Below are positions 15,123-24,211 of a stretch of DNA of 35,483 nt, piece by piece (position 1 is the first letter of the stretch; each line of letters opens with the position of its first letter). Both the position numbers and the translations under genes were made by a program. The notes under the pieces were generated by a model. It had not been told where the DNA came from and searched no databases. It saw nothing but the letters and a program-made list of their open reading frames with translations. Source of the DNA: Selenomonadaceae bacterium (GTDB taxonomy: Bacteria; Bacillota; Negativicutes; Selenomonadales; Selenomonadaceae); contig JAFSOQ010000095.1 in NCBI GenBank assembly GCA_017446845.1, positions 1 through 35,483 on the forward strand, written 5' to 3'.

Positions 15123-15643
15123 GGCAACGCGGCGATATAATCGAACGGCCAGAAAATCAGCGTGGCTTTTCCTTTGACAAGCTCAAGCGGAACAAAACCC
15201 ACGTCGGGGAAACGCGAGTCCAAAGAATTTCTGCGATTGTCGCCGCAAACAAAGAGTGTCCCTTCCGGCACAGTCTGCTTGGGATATTCCGTGCGCGTCT
15301 TTTCGGCAATGTAATCTTCATTAATCAACGCGTCATTAACGTAAACATGCCCGTCCTTAATCTCAATCGTATCGCCGCCGACCGCAATCACTCGCTTGAT
15401 AAAATCACGGGTGTGATCTCTGGGATAGCGGAATATGACGACTTCACTGCGCAACGGGTCTCGCCAATGATAAATAAATTTGTTCACGACCAATCGCTCG
15501 CCGTCCAACAATGTCGGTTGCATACTCGGTCCGTCGACTACGTACAGCTCCACGATGAATGTCCGAATCAACAGCGCGACCGCCACCGCCGACACGATTG
15601 AAATTATCCAACTTTTTACTTCTTGACTGATAACTGAACTCAT
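15119..15643 (-). CDS. lepB: Signal peptidase I
   Basis: A membrane serine protease that removes signal peptides from secreted proteins. The 174-residue chain has one N-terminal membrane anchor (residues 12-30), the catalytic Ser40 in GPSMQPTL, the catalytic Lys83 in RDFIKRVIA, and the C-terminal signature GDNRRNSLDSR. The layout with one membrane helix and a short beta domain is that of Gram-positive-type enzymes. AGGAG lies 8 nt before the ATG. It is the first gene of the lepB-eamA-pyrB run; I saw no convincing promoter in the 87 bp between it and the upstream terminator. Confidence 0.97.
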   Translation of the reverse strand: MSSVISQEVKSWIISIVSAVAVALLIRTFIVELYVVDGPSMQPTLLDGERLVVNKFIYHWRDPLRSEVVIFRYPRDHTRDFIKRVIAVGGDTIEIKDGHVYVNDALINEDYIAEKTRTEYPKQTVPEGTLFVCGDNRRNSLDSRFPDVGFVPLELVKGKATLIFWPFDYIAALP

Positions 15644-15730
15644 ATAAAAATCTCCTCGCGATTGCTGTTTTTAAATATTTGAAATTTTATTCTGCCCGTA
15701 CCGCAAATTTCCTGCCGAAAAGTAAACAAC

Positions 15731-15756
15731 AAAAAAGCGCGGTTTCTTTTCCCGCG
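15731..15756 (-). terminator. Terminator after the Hsp70-like gene
   Basis: On the minus strand a 5-bp GC stem (15756-15752 with 15742-15738) with a 9-nt loop is followed by six T (15736-15731), 24 nt after the stop codon. It separates the chaperone operon from lepB. Confidence 0.75.
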
Positions 15757-15780
15757 ACAAATAAATTTCCGACAAAATTT

Positions 15781-18687
15781 TTATAACGTCTGCCGATAAG
15801 TTTTTCCTTTGTAATCGCCGACAAAATCATCTGCAAGCCCCACCGCGTATTCAATTTCATTGGGCGCAACTTTTCTTATGTAAACGCCGACTTCATCATC
15901 ATCGCTGGTGTTGTCTTCGTCAAGCAGGCAGTGAATCATTGAAACTTCGGCGGTCGTCATTTCTCCTTGCAGAGCACGCGGAGCCGTCGTGTAGTAAAGT
16001 TCAAATTCGGGTTCGTCGGCAACCGTGAAATAAACCCATGTGCCGTAGCCGACATTGTGACCGATTCGCACAGTGAATGTATTGCCGTCGGTGCCCGCGT
16101 CGCCTAAATAATACGGGAAATTTACTTCGCCGCTCGTGTCGACGTTGCGATTGACAATCTTAACGTCCTTGCCGCCGCGTCTGCACCTGAGCAAACCGAA
16201 TGCCACACCCGTTTTGCCCGTGCGTTGTCTGTCGAGTTCCATGACATTTACGGGCGGAGTATTTTCGTCCTTTTCAAAACCAAGCGGCGTGTGCAAAATA
16301 AATTCGCCGTCCTCTTTATCGGCAATGAACTCGTCAAAAATTTTCTTAACGATTGGAGAGCGACAAGAATTGCCCGCAAGGAAAATGTGCAACGGATAAA
16401 CTTCCCTGCCTTTGAACGCGCTGTTAAGTGATTGGAAAAAATTCACGACGCCTTCACGGATTCTCGCTTCGATAACGTCCGTCAAAATTTTTTCGTTGAT
16501 ATTCAAATCCACGCCGACTTTATTTGACTCATTGGAAAATAAATTTACCTTCTTGGTGTCTTCAGTCAAATTCTTCCGCTTTTCGATTTTAACGGGGTCG
16601 TCGCTGTTCTCCCAATTTTCCCAGACAGGTCGGAGCATTTCGGCAAGGATATGATTATTCATGTGCGACGAGGCATCACGCGTGCGACTTACCAAAGTTT
16701 CCGCGCCCGCAAAAGTATCACAGCCCGCAGGCAACGCGAACGGAATTTTTTTGGCTCTCATCTCGTCGAGATTGTCTTTGTAAACTTCATAGGCGAGCAG
16801 CTCCAAAATATTTTCGCCGCCCAAAAGGACATCGCCGTTGTAGCCGAATTGTTCGATTACAAAATTGCACTTGCGACGATTTTCCGGCACGGTCTCAATT
16901 CCGAAATCAAAATCGGTCGTGCCGCCGCCGAAGTCAAATACGCCGTAAGCAACTTTCTCGCCGAATTCTTTCGGCTCAAGCTTGTAACCTTCCAACGCGC
17001 TGATTGCATACGCGGCAGGCTCACTTGCTCCCAAATACACGCGGAATCTTTTCATAAGTTCTTCGTCGTGCAAAAGCGCGGGCGGCAATGATTTTCTTAT
17101 TCCGTTCTCAAAACTTTTCCGAATGCGTTCGCGCGTATCTTTTTTGTAGTTGACGGGAAACGACAGAATATAATCCAAATAAATTTGTCGGTGCATGTTG
17201 TTTATAAAAAGTCCGAGATAATACGCGTAAAGTTCAATCGGGTCGAAATCGCCCGCGTCAATCGATTCGGTCGCAATGTAGGGTTTTATCTCGTAAATCG
17301 TGCCCGCCAAATCTTTCAGCACGGGATAACTTTTTTCTTCCTTAGCCCACTGCTTTAACTCGCTGAAAACAGAATTGTAGACCGAAGAGCCGACATTATC
17401 TTTAAAAATCGCATCGGCGGCTTGGTGCGATACGGTTACTTGATTCCACTCGGTGAAGGGTCGTCCGTCGCGTGCCCGATATGCCGTCAAAAAACTTTGC
17501 AGGTCGTGCAGGTGAATCACCGTCGGATTTTCAAAATCTTCCATGGTCGGTGCCTCGGAGTATTTGCCCTTGCCGATTCGCAACATACGCGCTTCACCGT
17601 CGCGGCAAACAACGATTGTACTTTTCGTGCCGAAGTCGATTGAGCAAATCCCGTTCAAGCTCACGTCCATTTGAGGCGGTCTCGCTACCAAAATTTCATC
17701 GGCGGGCAATTGAACTTTGACAGAATCCGTCGCAGAGTCCTCAAATAATTCCCAATGCCCGCGATTTACGTCGCTAAGCTGTCGTTCTTCGTAGGGCTGA
17801 ATGTTCGCGCGAATTTCGTCGCACTTTAGCAATTCTTCTTTCAGCGCGGCAACCGAACCTGTATATTTCCGCTGACCGCTCATCACTCCATCGAGCGTGG
17901 CGCGTATGTCGAAATCATAATCGAAAACTTTTGCCTTGAATTTTCCGTCGAGCACGTCGCGTTTAAATTTTTCGCCGTCGAAATTTATATTTGCGTCGTC
18001 GCAGGTGAGATAGTCCGAAATTATCGGATAAGCCTCCATAAAATCTTTGTAAAGTTTTTCGTGCTTGCCGCTCAAGTCTTCGGGAATTAATCCGAGTTTA
18101 ATCCACTCAAGCACTGATTCGGGATAATTCATTGCCGCCGCATTTTTTCCGCGCAATCTGTGAATCGGAACTAATTTAACAGTCCTTGAATCATAATAAT
18201 AACCATTGCCACCATGATACCAACACATCATTGAAGAAGAACCGTCAGTTTCCTCAGTTAAAATTCCGTGATACCAATTCACATCAAAATATTTATATCT
18301 TCCATTTTCTAAATATGAATTGCCTTTACCGTCTATAAAACTTTTTTTACATTCATCAAGTGTCATCGGCACAAAATTAAATCCCTCAAAATCTAACGAA
18401 TAATTTTTAGCAGGGGTGTTTGTGGTATTTAAAGTAGGTAAAATTCCTGATTCAAACTTTGGAAATAACGCGGCGTTATTTCTGTCAAACCAGACCTGTT
18501 TATTTTTCATCATGACAAAAGTTTTATCGCAAGCGGAGGCAATGTCATCTTTAAGAGTGGAAAGGATTTTTGCAATCTCGTCACCTTTTTTGGCGGCGGC
18601 GTCTGTAAAAATGTGATCGAATTGACTGCGGCTGACGGAAACGGAATCACAACGCGACGGACGATTTTTAGGCAAAGAAAATTCCAT
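15781..18687 (-). CDS. Large Hsp70-like actin-fold ATPase with unusual N-terminal extension
   Basis: 968 residues. An Hsp70/actin ATPase core lies in the middle: phosphate-1 SIDFGTKSTIVV (about 349-360), a connect-like GASEPAAYAI (553-562), phosphate-2 VFDFGGGTTDFDFG (583-596), NGDVLLGGENILELLA (617-632) and the adenosine motif LAGNSCRSPIVKKIF (770-784). The DnaK peptide-binding domain is not recognisable; instead about 345 unknown residues precede the ATPase and about 130 beta-rich residues follow it. Residues about 57-180 use more AT-rich codons (plus coordinates 18150-18515), suggesting a replaced or acquired N-terminal segment. It lies 18 bp after a coiled-coil gene with a GrpE-like end, with GGAG before the ATG. 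It probably acts as a specialised chaperone or ATP switch; its client is unknown. Confidence 0.88.
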   Translation of the reverse strand: MEFSLPKNRPSRCDSVSVSRSQFDHIFTDAAAKKGDEIAKILSTLKDDIASACDKTFVMMKNKQVWFDRNNAALFPKFESGILPTLNTTNTPAKNYSLDFEGFNFVPMTLDECKKSFIDGKGNSYLENGRYKYFDVNWYHGILTEETDGSSSMMCWYHGGNGYYYDSRTVKLVPIHRLRGKNAAAMNYPESVLEWIKLGLIPEDLSGKHEKLYKDFMEAYPIISDYLTCDDANINFDGEKFKRDVLDGKFKAKVFDYDFDIRATLDGVMSGQRKYTGSVAALKEELLKCDEIRANIQPYEERQLSDVNRGHWELFEDSATDSVKVQLPADEILVARPPQMDVSLNGICSIDFGTKSTIVVCRDGEARMLRIGKGKYSEAPTMEDFENPTVIHLHDLQSFLTAYRARDGRPFTEWNQVTVSHQAADAIFKDNVGSSVYNSVFSELKQWAKEEKSYPVLKDLAGTIYEIKPYIATESIDAGDFDPIELYAYYLGLFINNMHRQIYLDYILSFPVNYKKDTRERIRKSFENGIRKSLPPALLHDEELMKRFRVYLGASEPAAYAISALEGYKLEPKEFGEKVAYGVFDFGGGTTDFDFGIETVPENRRKCNFVIEQFGYNGDVLLGGENILELLAYEVYKDNLDEMRAKKIPFALPAGCDTFAGAETLVSRTRDASSHMNNHILAEMLRPVWENWENSDDPVKIEKRKNLTEDTKKVNLFSNESNKVGVDLNINEKILTDVIEARIREGVVNFFQSLNSAFKGREVYPLHIFLAGNSCRSPIVKKIFDEFIADKEDGEFILHTPLGFEKDENTPPVNVMELDRQRTGKTGVAFGLLRCRRGGKDVKIVNRNVDTSGEVNFPYYLGDAGTDGNTFTVRIGHNVGYGTWVYFTVADEPEFELYYTTAPRALQGEMTTAEVSMIHCLLDEDNTSDDDEVGVYIRKVAPNEIEYAVGLADDFVGDYKGKTYRQTL

Positions 18688-18705
18688 AAAAGTTCACTCC
18701 TTCGA

Positions 18706-19662
18706 TTAGCTGACTTGAACAACAGATTTTTTGATAATGTAGCCGTTGTAGTCGTTTTTGTATCCGGGCAGATAAACGGCGGAAATTTTTCCTTGAGCGC
18801 GACTGCCGGGAGCCTCAATGTGGAAATCGGAATCAAAACGGTCGCCGACTTTGACGGGCAAAACGGAATAGCTGGCTTTGACCTTCGAGGCGTTGACGAG
18901 TTCCAAACAATACTCAAAAATTTCCCAAAGAATTTCCGAATCTTGACGGTTGCCGCCGATAATGCAATCGCGCAAAACATCCCAAATAGTTTCGAGGGAA
19001 TTGGTCTGCGCGCCGCCGCAAATGAACGACGTAAAATCATCGCGCGGGAAGACGCCCTTCAAAAGTTGTCGAGTATTTGCTCCGACGCGTTGATAATTTT
19101 GGAAAAGTTCCCAACCGCGATTGAAACGGGTTTCAAGTTGCGCATTGAGTTCGTCGACAGAATTTTTCAGCCGAGAAATTTTATTGTGCGCGGCGTCGAG
19201 TTCACGTTGATAATTTTCCAAATCGCTTTGAAAATTTTTAACTTGCTGTTGAGCTTTGGACAAGGTGTTCTTGAGATAAAAATTTTCTTTCCGCAGAGAA
19301 TCAAGTTGATTGAGCGCAGAATTTTTATCCGCGAACGTCGCCTTTAATTTTTCCGTCAAGTTGTGCATTTCCGATTCGAGACTGAAAAGTTTTTGCGATT
19401 GAACTTCATCATTCGAGTCAGAATTTTTTTCCGCGAGTGTCTGCACCTCTTCTTTCAAGCGGAAATTTTCTTCTTCAAGCTCGGAAAATTTTTTTGCGGC
19501 CTCGTATGCCATAAAATCTTTTTCGGCAAGCGTCGACTTCAATTTTTCTTGCAAGCGGAAAATTTCTTCCTCAAGCTCTTCATTGACCGCGCCGATTATC
19601 TTGAAAATTTTTCTTCGGACGTCTTTATCGTCGAGCAAGTCCAGCAATTCATCTTTGAACAT
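18706..19662 (-). CDS. Coiled-coil protein with GrpE-like C-terminal domain
   Basis: The ATG at 19662 has GGAGG 7 nt upstream; the frame runs further back but that part has no ribosome site and runs into clpB. Of 318 residues, about 25-180 form a long coiled coil rich in Glu, Lys and Leu, followed by a helical stretch and, from residue 270, a segment resembling the GrpE beta-wing: VGDRFDSDFHIEA, GKISAVYLPGYKND, YIIKKSVVQVS. GrpE proteins are dimers that release ADP from Hsp70. With an Hsp70-like gene directly downstream in the same operon, I infer a dedicated exchange factor, larger than the usual GrpE of about 200 residues. The GrpE resemblance is by eye and should be treated as probable. 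Confidence 0.75.
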   Translation of the reverse strand: MFKDELLDLLDDKDVRRKIFKIIGAVNEELEEEIFRLQEKLKSTLAEKDFMAYEAAKKFSELEEENFRLKEEVQTLAEKNSDSNDEVQSQKLFSLESEMHNLTEKLKATFADKNSALNQLDSLRKENFYLKNTLSKAQQQVKNFQSDLENYQRELDAAHNKISRLKNSVDELNAQLETRFNRGWELFQNYQRVGANTRQLLKGVFPRDDFTSFICGGAQTNSLETIWDVLRDCIIGGNRQDSEILWEIFEYCLELVNASKVKASYSVLPVKVGDRFDSDFHIEAPGSRAQGKISAVYLPGYKNDYNGYIIKKSVVQVS

Positions 19663-19732
19663 AATTTCGCCTCCCGAAAAAATTTTTCGACGCGAACGGC
19701 TGAAATCCTTTGACAAAAATTTTCTTGACGTA

Positions 19733-19761
19733 TTGACTTTTTGATTATTTGCGTTTATCAT
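19733..19761 (+). promoter_or_regulatory. Promoter for clpB
   Basis: TTGACT (19733-19738) and TATCAT (19756-19761), 17 bp apart, lie 45 bp before the clpB ATG. Three TTGAC copies (19710, 19725, 19733) lie in this intergenic stretch, but their spacing does not fit a CtsR operator and no CIRCE inverted repeat is present. AGGAGTG precedes the ATG. Confidence 0.7.
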
Positions 19762-19806
19762 TTGCGGTGTGAAAAAGAATTTAACCGATTTTAGGAGTGA
19801 TAAATC

Positions 19807-22428
19807 ATGGCGAACGAAAAATACACGGCGAAGGCTCAACAGGCAATGCAAGCGGCGCAACAGCTGGCGGCAATGAAATATCATCAAGAATTCAACTCGT
19901 TGCATTTAATGCTTGCGCTGGCGAAAGAACCCGAAGGATTGCTGGCGACGATATTCCAAGAGTGTCAAACGGATTTGCCGATGCTCAAAGTAAAATTGGA
20001 GGCGGAACTGAATAAAATTCCGCGAGTCAAAGGACAAGAACGTTTGGCAATGGGAATCGACTTGGCGCGAGTGGTCGGGAAGGCAAAAGAATATTCGGCG
20101 TCGATGAAAGATGAATTTATCAGCACGGAACATTTACTGCTTGCGCTGGTGACCGACGGCAAAAAAGAACTTCAAGACATTGCAAAAGAGTTCAGACTTT
20201 CCAAAGACAAAATCGACGCGGCGATAAAAAAATATCGCAAGCAAAATGTCACGAGCGACAATCCCGAAGAAACTTATCAAAGTTTGTCGAAGTTCGGGCG
20301 GGATTTAACTGCGGCGGCTCGTGCGGGAAAACTTGACCCGGTTATCGGTCGTGATGAAGAAATTCGCAGGACGATTGAAATTTTAAGTCGGCGGACGAAA
20401 AATAATCCCGTGCTGATTGGTGAACCGGGCGTCGGCAAAACCGCAATCGTCGAAGGTCTCGCAAGAAGAATCGTCGCGGGCGATGTTCCCGAATCACTTA
20501 AAAATAAAACTCTGTACGCGTTGGACATGGGCAGTTTGATTGCGGGTGCAAAATTCCGCGGCGAATTCGAGGAACGTCTTAAAGCAGTCCTCAACGAAAT
20601 TCAAAAATCCGACGGACAAATTTTGCTGTTTATCGATGAAGTTCATACGGTCGTTGGTGCCGGCAAGGCTGAAGGTGCAATGGACGCCGGAAATATTTTA
20701 AAGCCGATGTTGGCTCGCGGCGAATTGCGTTGCATAGGCGCGACGACTCTCAACGAGTACAGAAAATATATCGAGAAAGACACCGCGCTTGAACGTCGTT
20801 TCCAACCCGTCATGGTCGGCGAACCGAGCGTAGAAGACACTATTACAATTCTGCGCGGCATAAAAGAACGCTACGAAGTTCATCACGGCGTTAGGATTCG
20901 CGACGCGGCATTGGTCAGCGCGGCGACTTTATCGGACAGATATATTTCCGACAGATTTTTACCCGACAAAGCGATTGACTTGGTGGACGAGGCGGCGGCC
21001 AAACTTCGCACGGAAATAGAATCGTTGCCCGCGCCGATTGACGAAACTCGCCGTAAAATTATGCAGCTTGAGATTGAAGAGCAGGCATTAAAAAAAGAAT
21101 CCGACGCCGCGTCCAAAGAAAAATTAAAATCCATCTCCGAAGAAATTTCACAGCTCAAGGACAAGGAAAAAGTTTTGCGCGACAAGTGGGAGGCCGAAAA
21201 GCAATCAATCCTGCGCGTGCGTGCCATCAAAAAAGAAATCGACGAAGTAAATAACGAGATTGAAGAGGCTCAACGCGCTTACAATTTGCAGAAGGCGTCC
21301 GAATTAAAATACGGCAAACTTCCGCAACTCATGAACACGTTAAAAAGTTTTGAGCAGGAAATTGCTGCGCAAGATAAAGACAGTCGCCTTTTGAAAGAAG
21401 AAGTCGGCGAGGAAGATATTGCAAGGGTCGTAAGTCGTTGGACGGGAATTCCGTTGGCAAAAATGTTGACGGGCGAACGCGAAAAACTTTTGCACTTGGA
21501 AGATACTTTGCATGAACGCGTTGTCGGACAAGATGAGGCGGTCAAAGTCGTCAGCGAGGCAATTTTACGCGCCCGCGCAGGCATCAAAGATCCAAATCGC
21601 CCAATCGGCTCGTTTATATTCTTGGGACCGACCGGCGTCGGCAAAACCGAACTTGCAAAAACTTTGGCGGAAGCTCTCTTCGACGACGAACGCAGCATAA
21701 TCCGCGTCGACATGAGCGAATACATGGAAAAGCATACCGTCGCAAGATTAATCGGCGCGCCTCCGGGTTATGTCGGCTACGATGAGGGCGGACAACTTAC
21801 CGAGGCTGTTCGCCGCAGACCTTACAGCGTCATTTTGCTCGACGAGATTGAAAAAGCGCACCGCGATATTTTTAACGTGTTGTTGCAAATTCTCGACGAC
21901 GGACGCTTGACCGACGGCAAAGGACGCGTCGTGAACTTCAAAAACACGGTTATAATCATGACGAGCAATTTAGGTTCGCAGGAAATTTTACAGCGCGCGA
22001 AAATCGGTTTCATTACCAACAAAGATTTCGTCGAAGCCGAGAACATTATCAAAGAATTGCTCAAGAATCATTTCCGCCCCGAATTTTTAAATCGTATCGA
22101 TGATATTGTCGTCTTTAAATCGCTGGCAAAAGAACAAGTCAAAGCAATCGCTCAAATTTTGCTCAAGACTTTAAGCGAGCGTTTGGAAAAGCAAATCAAC
22201 GTTCAACTCACGTGGACAGACGAAGCAGTCACCGCACTTTCCGAAAAAGGTTTCGATGCAAATTTCGGAGCGCGTCCGCTGAAGAGACTTTTAACTCACA
22301 CGGTCGAAACCGAACTGAGTAAAAAAATTATTTCGGGCGAAGTCAAGGAAGGCGATACCGTTGAAATCGGCTTTGACGGAAAAATTTTTACCTTCACAGC
22401 CAAGACGCCCGTTAAGCTCGAAAAATAA
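19807..22428 (+). CDS. clpB: ATP-dependent chaperone ClpB
   Basis: ClpB is a hexameric AAA+ disaggregase that, with DnaK, pulls proteins out of aggregates. The 873-residue protein has the double Clp N-terminal repeat (1-145), the first AAA+ domain with Walker [16 protein letters not shown] (near residue 204) and Walker [11 protein letters not shown], the coiled-coil middle domain (about 410-520, with the long [20 protein letters not shown] helix), and the second AAA+ domain with [15 protein letters not shown] (near 606) and [11 protein letters not shown], then the ClpB D2-small domain. The middle domain length marks it as ClpB rather than ClpC or ClpA. It is monocistronic, with its own promoter and terminator, and divergent from the Hsp70-like/GrpE-like pair. 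Confidence 0.98.
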   Translation: MANEKYTAKAQQAMQAAQQLAAMKYHQEFNSLHLMLALAKEPEGLLATIFQECQTDLPMLKVKLEAELNKIPRVKGQERLAMGIDLARVVGKAKEYSASMKDEFISTEHLLLALVTDGKKELQDIAKEFRLSKDKIDAAIKKYRKQNVTSDNPEETYQSLSKFGRDLTAAARAGKLDPVIGRDEEIRRTIEILSRRTKNNPVLIGEPGVGKTAIVEGLARRIVAGDVPESLKNKTLYALDMGSLIAGAKFRGEFEERLKAVLNEIQKSDGQILLFIDEVHTVVGAGKAEGAMDAGNILKPMLARGELRCIGATTLNEYRKYIEKDTALERRFQPVMVGEPSVEDTITILRGIKERYEVHHGVRIRDAALVSAATLSDRYISDRFLPDKAIDLVDEAAAKLRTEIESLPAPIDETRRKIMQLEIEEQALKKESDAASKEKLKSISEEISQLKDKEKVLRDKWEAEKQSILRVRAIKKEIDEVNNEIEEAQRAYNLQKASELKYGKLPQLMNTLKSFEQEIAAQDKDSRLLKEEVGEEDIARVVSRWTGIPLAKMLTGEREKLLHLEDTLHERVVGQDEAVKVVSEAILRARAGIKDPNRPIGSFIFLGPTGVGKTELAKTLAEALFDDERSIIRVDMSEYMEKHTVARLIGAPPGYVGYDEGGQLTEAVRRRPYSVILLDEIEKAHRDIFNVLLQILDDGRLTDGKGRVVNFKNTVIIMTSNLGSQEILQRAKIGFITNKDFVEAENIIKELLKNHFRPEFLNRIDDIVVFKSLAKEQVKAIAQILLKTLSERLEKQINVQLTWTDEAVTALSEKGFDANFGARPLKRLLTHTVETELSKKIISGEVKEGDTVEIGFDGKIFTFTAKTPVKLEK

Positions 22429-22462
22429 GCAACGTGACGTTTCAGCCAATTAAAAAAAATTT

Positions 22463-22496
22463 ATCCCGCAAGAATTTTTCCTGCGGGATTTTTTTA
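22463..22496. terminator. Terminator between convergent clpB and dynamin-like gene
   Basis: An 8-bp stem (22463-22470 with 22482-22489) with an 11-nt loop, then seven T; a run of A before the left arm lets it work in both directions. It ends clpB on the plus strand and the long GTPase/radical-SAM operon on the minus strand. Confidence 0.9.
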
Positions 22497-22511
22497 TTTG
22501 ACAGTTGCTTT

Positions 22512-24200
22512 TTATCTCGCGCCCAAATCCACGCGAAGTAAATCGTATTCGTGATAAAGTTCGCGCAAAGCCACAACGTCGGCGGCAACTTGTTCGTCTT
22601 CCGTCTTGCGCGATTCAATTTCCGCTTTGAAAGGTTCTTCATAGTCGGATAAAATTTCGACAACACTTTTGTCCGCCGCAGATTTTAATTCGTCGGCAAG
22701 ATTGTCCGCAAGGTAATGACATTTCTGATTGAGTTCCTGGCGCGCTTGCATTTCGGCTTCCACGCGACGACGTTCAGCCTCATTTTGTGCGGCAAGTTGC
22801 GCGTCTGTTTTCTTGCGGTCGTCATTGCCGCCCAAAAGTGCGCCGAGTATGCTGACGACGGTAATTATCGGACCGATAACCGGCACGACCGACCCCAAAA
22901 CTTTTCCGATTGCGGTCGAGGCGATTGCTTTGCCGATTGACGTTTTGGCTATCTGCGCGGCGATTGCCGTCCCGCTCTCCGTCAAAAGTCCCGTCGCTAT
23001 TCCGATAGTCGTCGGGTTGAGTTTTTCATTGTCCTTTGATTCGACAAGTGCTTGAGTCGGTTGCGCATTAATTTCGTCGAGGCGCGACAAAATTTTTTTG
23101 AAACTCTCGGCATCCACGCTCGCCGCGTCCAATTTTATTTCTGCGAACGATTGCAATTCCAATTCCAAAATCGTCGCCGTGTCTCGAATTTGCTGCTGAA
23201 TTTCTTTCTGAACTTTTGCGCTTAACTGTTCGATTTCCTTGCCGATAATTTCGTCAAGTTGGTCTTGCTTGTCGCGATTGTCCCAAATTATTTGCGGGAG
23301 CATTGCGCCGAAATTTTCCGCCTTCGTGTCGATGTACGTGTTAATTTGTCGACGCATGGAAATTTTTTGCTTGTTGAAAGTTTCCAAGACGTGATTCATT
23401 TGGCGCAGAAGTTCCGAATTTTCCTGCCGCTCCAACTTGCCGATGAATTCTTCCAAAATATTTTCCAACTGCTTAATCCCGCCGCGCAGAAGTTCAAAGG
23501 AAGTCGTGCGCTTGAGTTCGCTCAAGATAACGTCTTTGAGTTCGCCGAGTCCGCTTTTCTCGACAAGCCCCGATTTATTTTCCACACGACCTTTGCGAGC
23601 ACGCGCCGCATTAACCGTAACGATACAATATTTTTCGTCAACGTCCTCAATGCCGACCGCTTGCATGTTGACGGCGACCTTGCGCTTAATCGCCTGAATA
23701 TTTTCATCGTGGCGACCCAAATCACCGTTCTTGTCGTTGAGGACGATGATAATTTTTTTGCCGGCGTCGGCGATTTCCTTCATGCGTTTATAATTTTCAG
23801 CCTTCTCGTTAGAACCCGTCGTGCTCATGACGAACAAAACAATATCGGCTTTCTTGAGATGCGCTTGAGTAACTTCCTCGTGCTCAATCGGCGCGAAAAC
23901 TCCGGGAGTATCGGCAATCTTGTAACCTTGCCACTTGTAGTAAGTCACGGCGTCGGTCGTCGGCTTGTCCTCAACTTTGGCTTTGTCCTCGCCGATAAGT
24001 TCGTTTAAAATGCTGGACTTGCCCGCGTTGTAAATCCCGTAAATCATAATTTCCGGCTCGACCTTTTGAATTTTCGTCACGTTGATGTCGGAAAAACTTA
24101 TTCCGAGTTCGGCGGAGTCTTCCGGATATTTATCGAAAAATTTTTCGACGCGACTCGCCTTCTCCGTCAATATGCTTTGATAATCTTTAAGCTCGTACAT
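22512..24200 (-). CDS. Dynamin-like GTPase with hydrophobic membrane region (third GTPase of the operon)
   Basis: 562 residues from the ATG at 24200; the frame is open further upstream but that part overlaps the radical-SAM gene and has no ribosome site. GTPase motifs: G1 GIYNAGKSS (55-63), switch-I Thr in KPTTDAV (80-85), G3 DTPG (97-100), and a G4-like NDKNGD (155-160), which is unusual compared with the normal TKxD. Long helices follow (230-380). Residues 398-458 are Gly/Ala/Ile-rich (VVPVIGPIITVVSILGALLGG), as in the membrane-inserting paddle or hairpin of bacterial dynamin-like proteins. The C-terminal part is a charged coiled coil. It probably binds and remodels membranes. It is the last gene of the operon, 11 bp after the radical-SAM gene. 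Confidence 0.88.
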   Translation of the reverse strand: MYELKDYQSILTEKASRVEKFFDKYPEDSAELGISFSDINVTKIQKVEPEIMIYGIYNAGKSSILNELIGEDKAKVEDKPTTDAVTYYKWQGYKIADTPGVFAPIEHEEVTQAHLKKADIVLFVMSTTGSNEKAENYKRMKEIADAGKKIIIVLNDKNGDLGRHDENIQAIKRKVAVNMQAVGIEDVDEKYCIVTVNAARARKGRVENKSGLVEKSGLGELKDVILSELKRTTSFELLRGGIKQLENILEEFIGKLERQENSELLRQMNHVLETFNKQKISMRRQINTYIDTKAENFGAMLPQIIWDNRDKQDQLDEIIGKEIEQLSAKVQKEIQQQIRDTATILELELQSFAEIKLDAASVDAESFKKILSRLDEINAQPTQALVESKDNEKLNPTTIGIATGLLTESGTAIAAQIAKTSIGKAIASTAIGKVLGSVVPVIGPIITVVSILGALLGGNDDRKKTDAQLAAQNEAERRRVEAEMQARQELNQKCHYLADNLADELKSAADKSVVEILSDYEEPFKAEIESRKTEDEQVAADVVALRELYHEYDLLRVDLGAR

Positions 24201-24211
24201 AATTTTCACCC

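Noticed and set aside
19690..19806. CtsR or CIRCE heat-shock operator before clpB
   Set aside because: TTGAC is repeated three times, but the spacing of 15 and 8 nt does not match the tandem heptads of CtsR, and no CIRCE inverted repeat is present.
19663..19905. N-terminal extension of the GrpE-like coiled-coil protein into clpB
   Set aside because: The upstream part overlaps divergent clpB and its promoter; GGAGG before the ATG at 19662 marks the real start.
23259..24008. Plus-strand frame opposite the third dynamin-like gene
   Set aside because: Antisense shadow of a well-supported GTPase gene; no motifs and no ribosome site.
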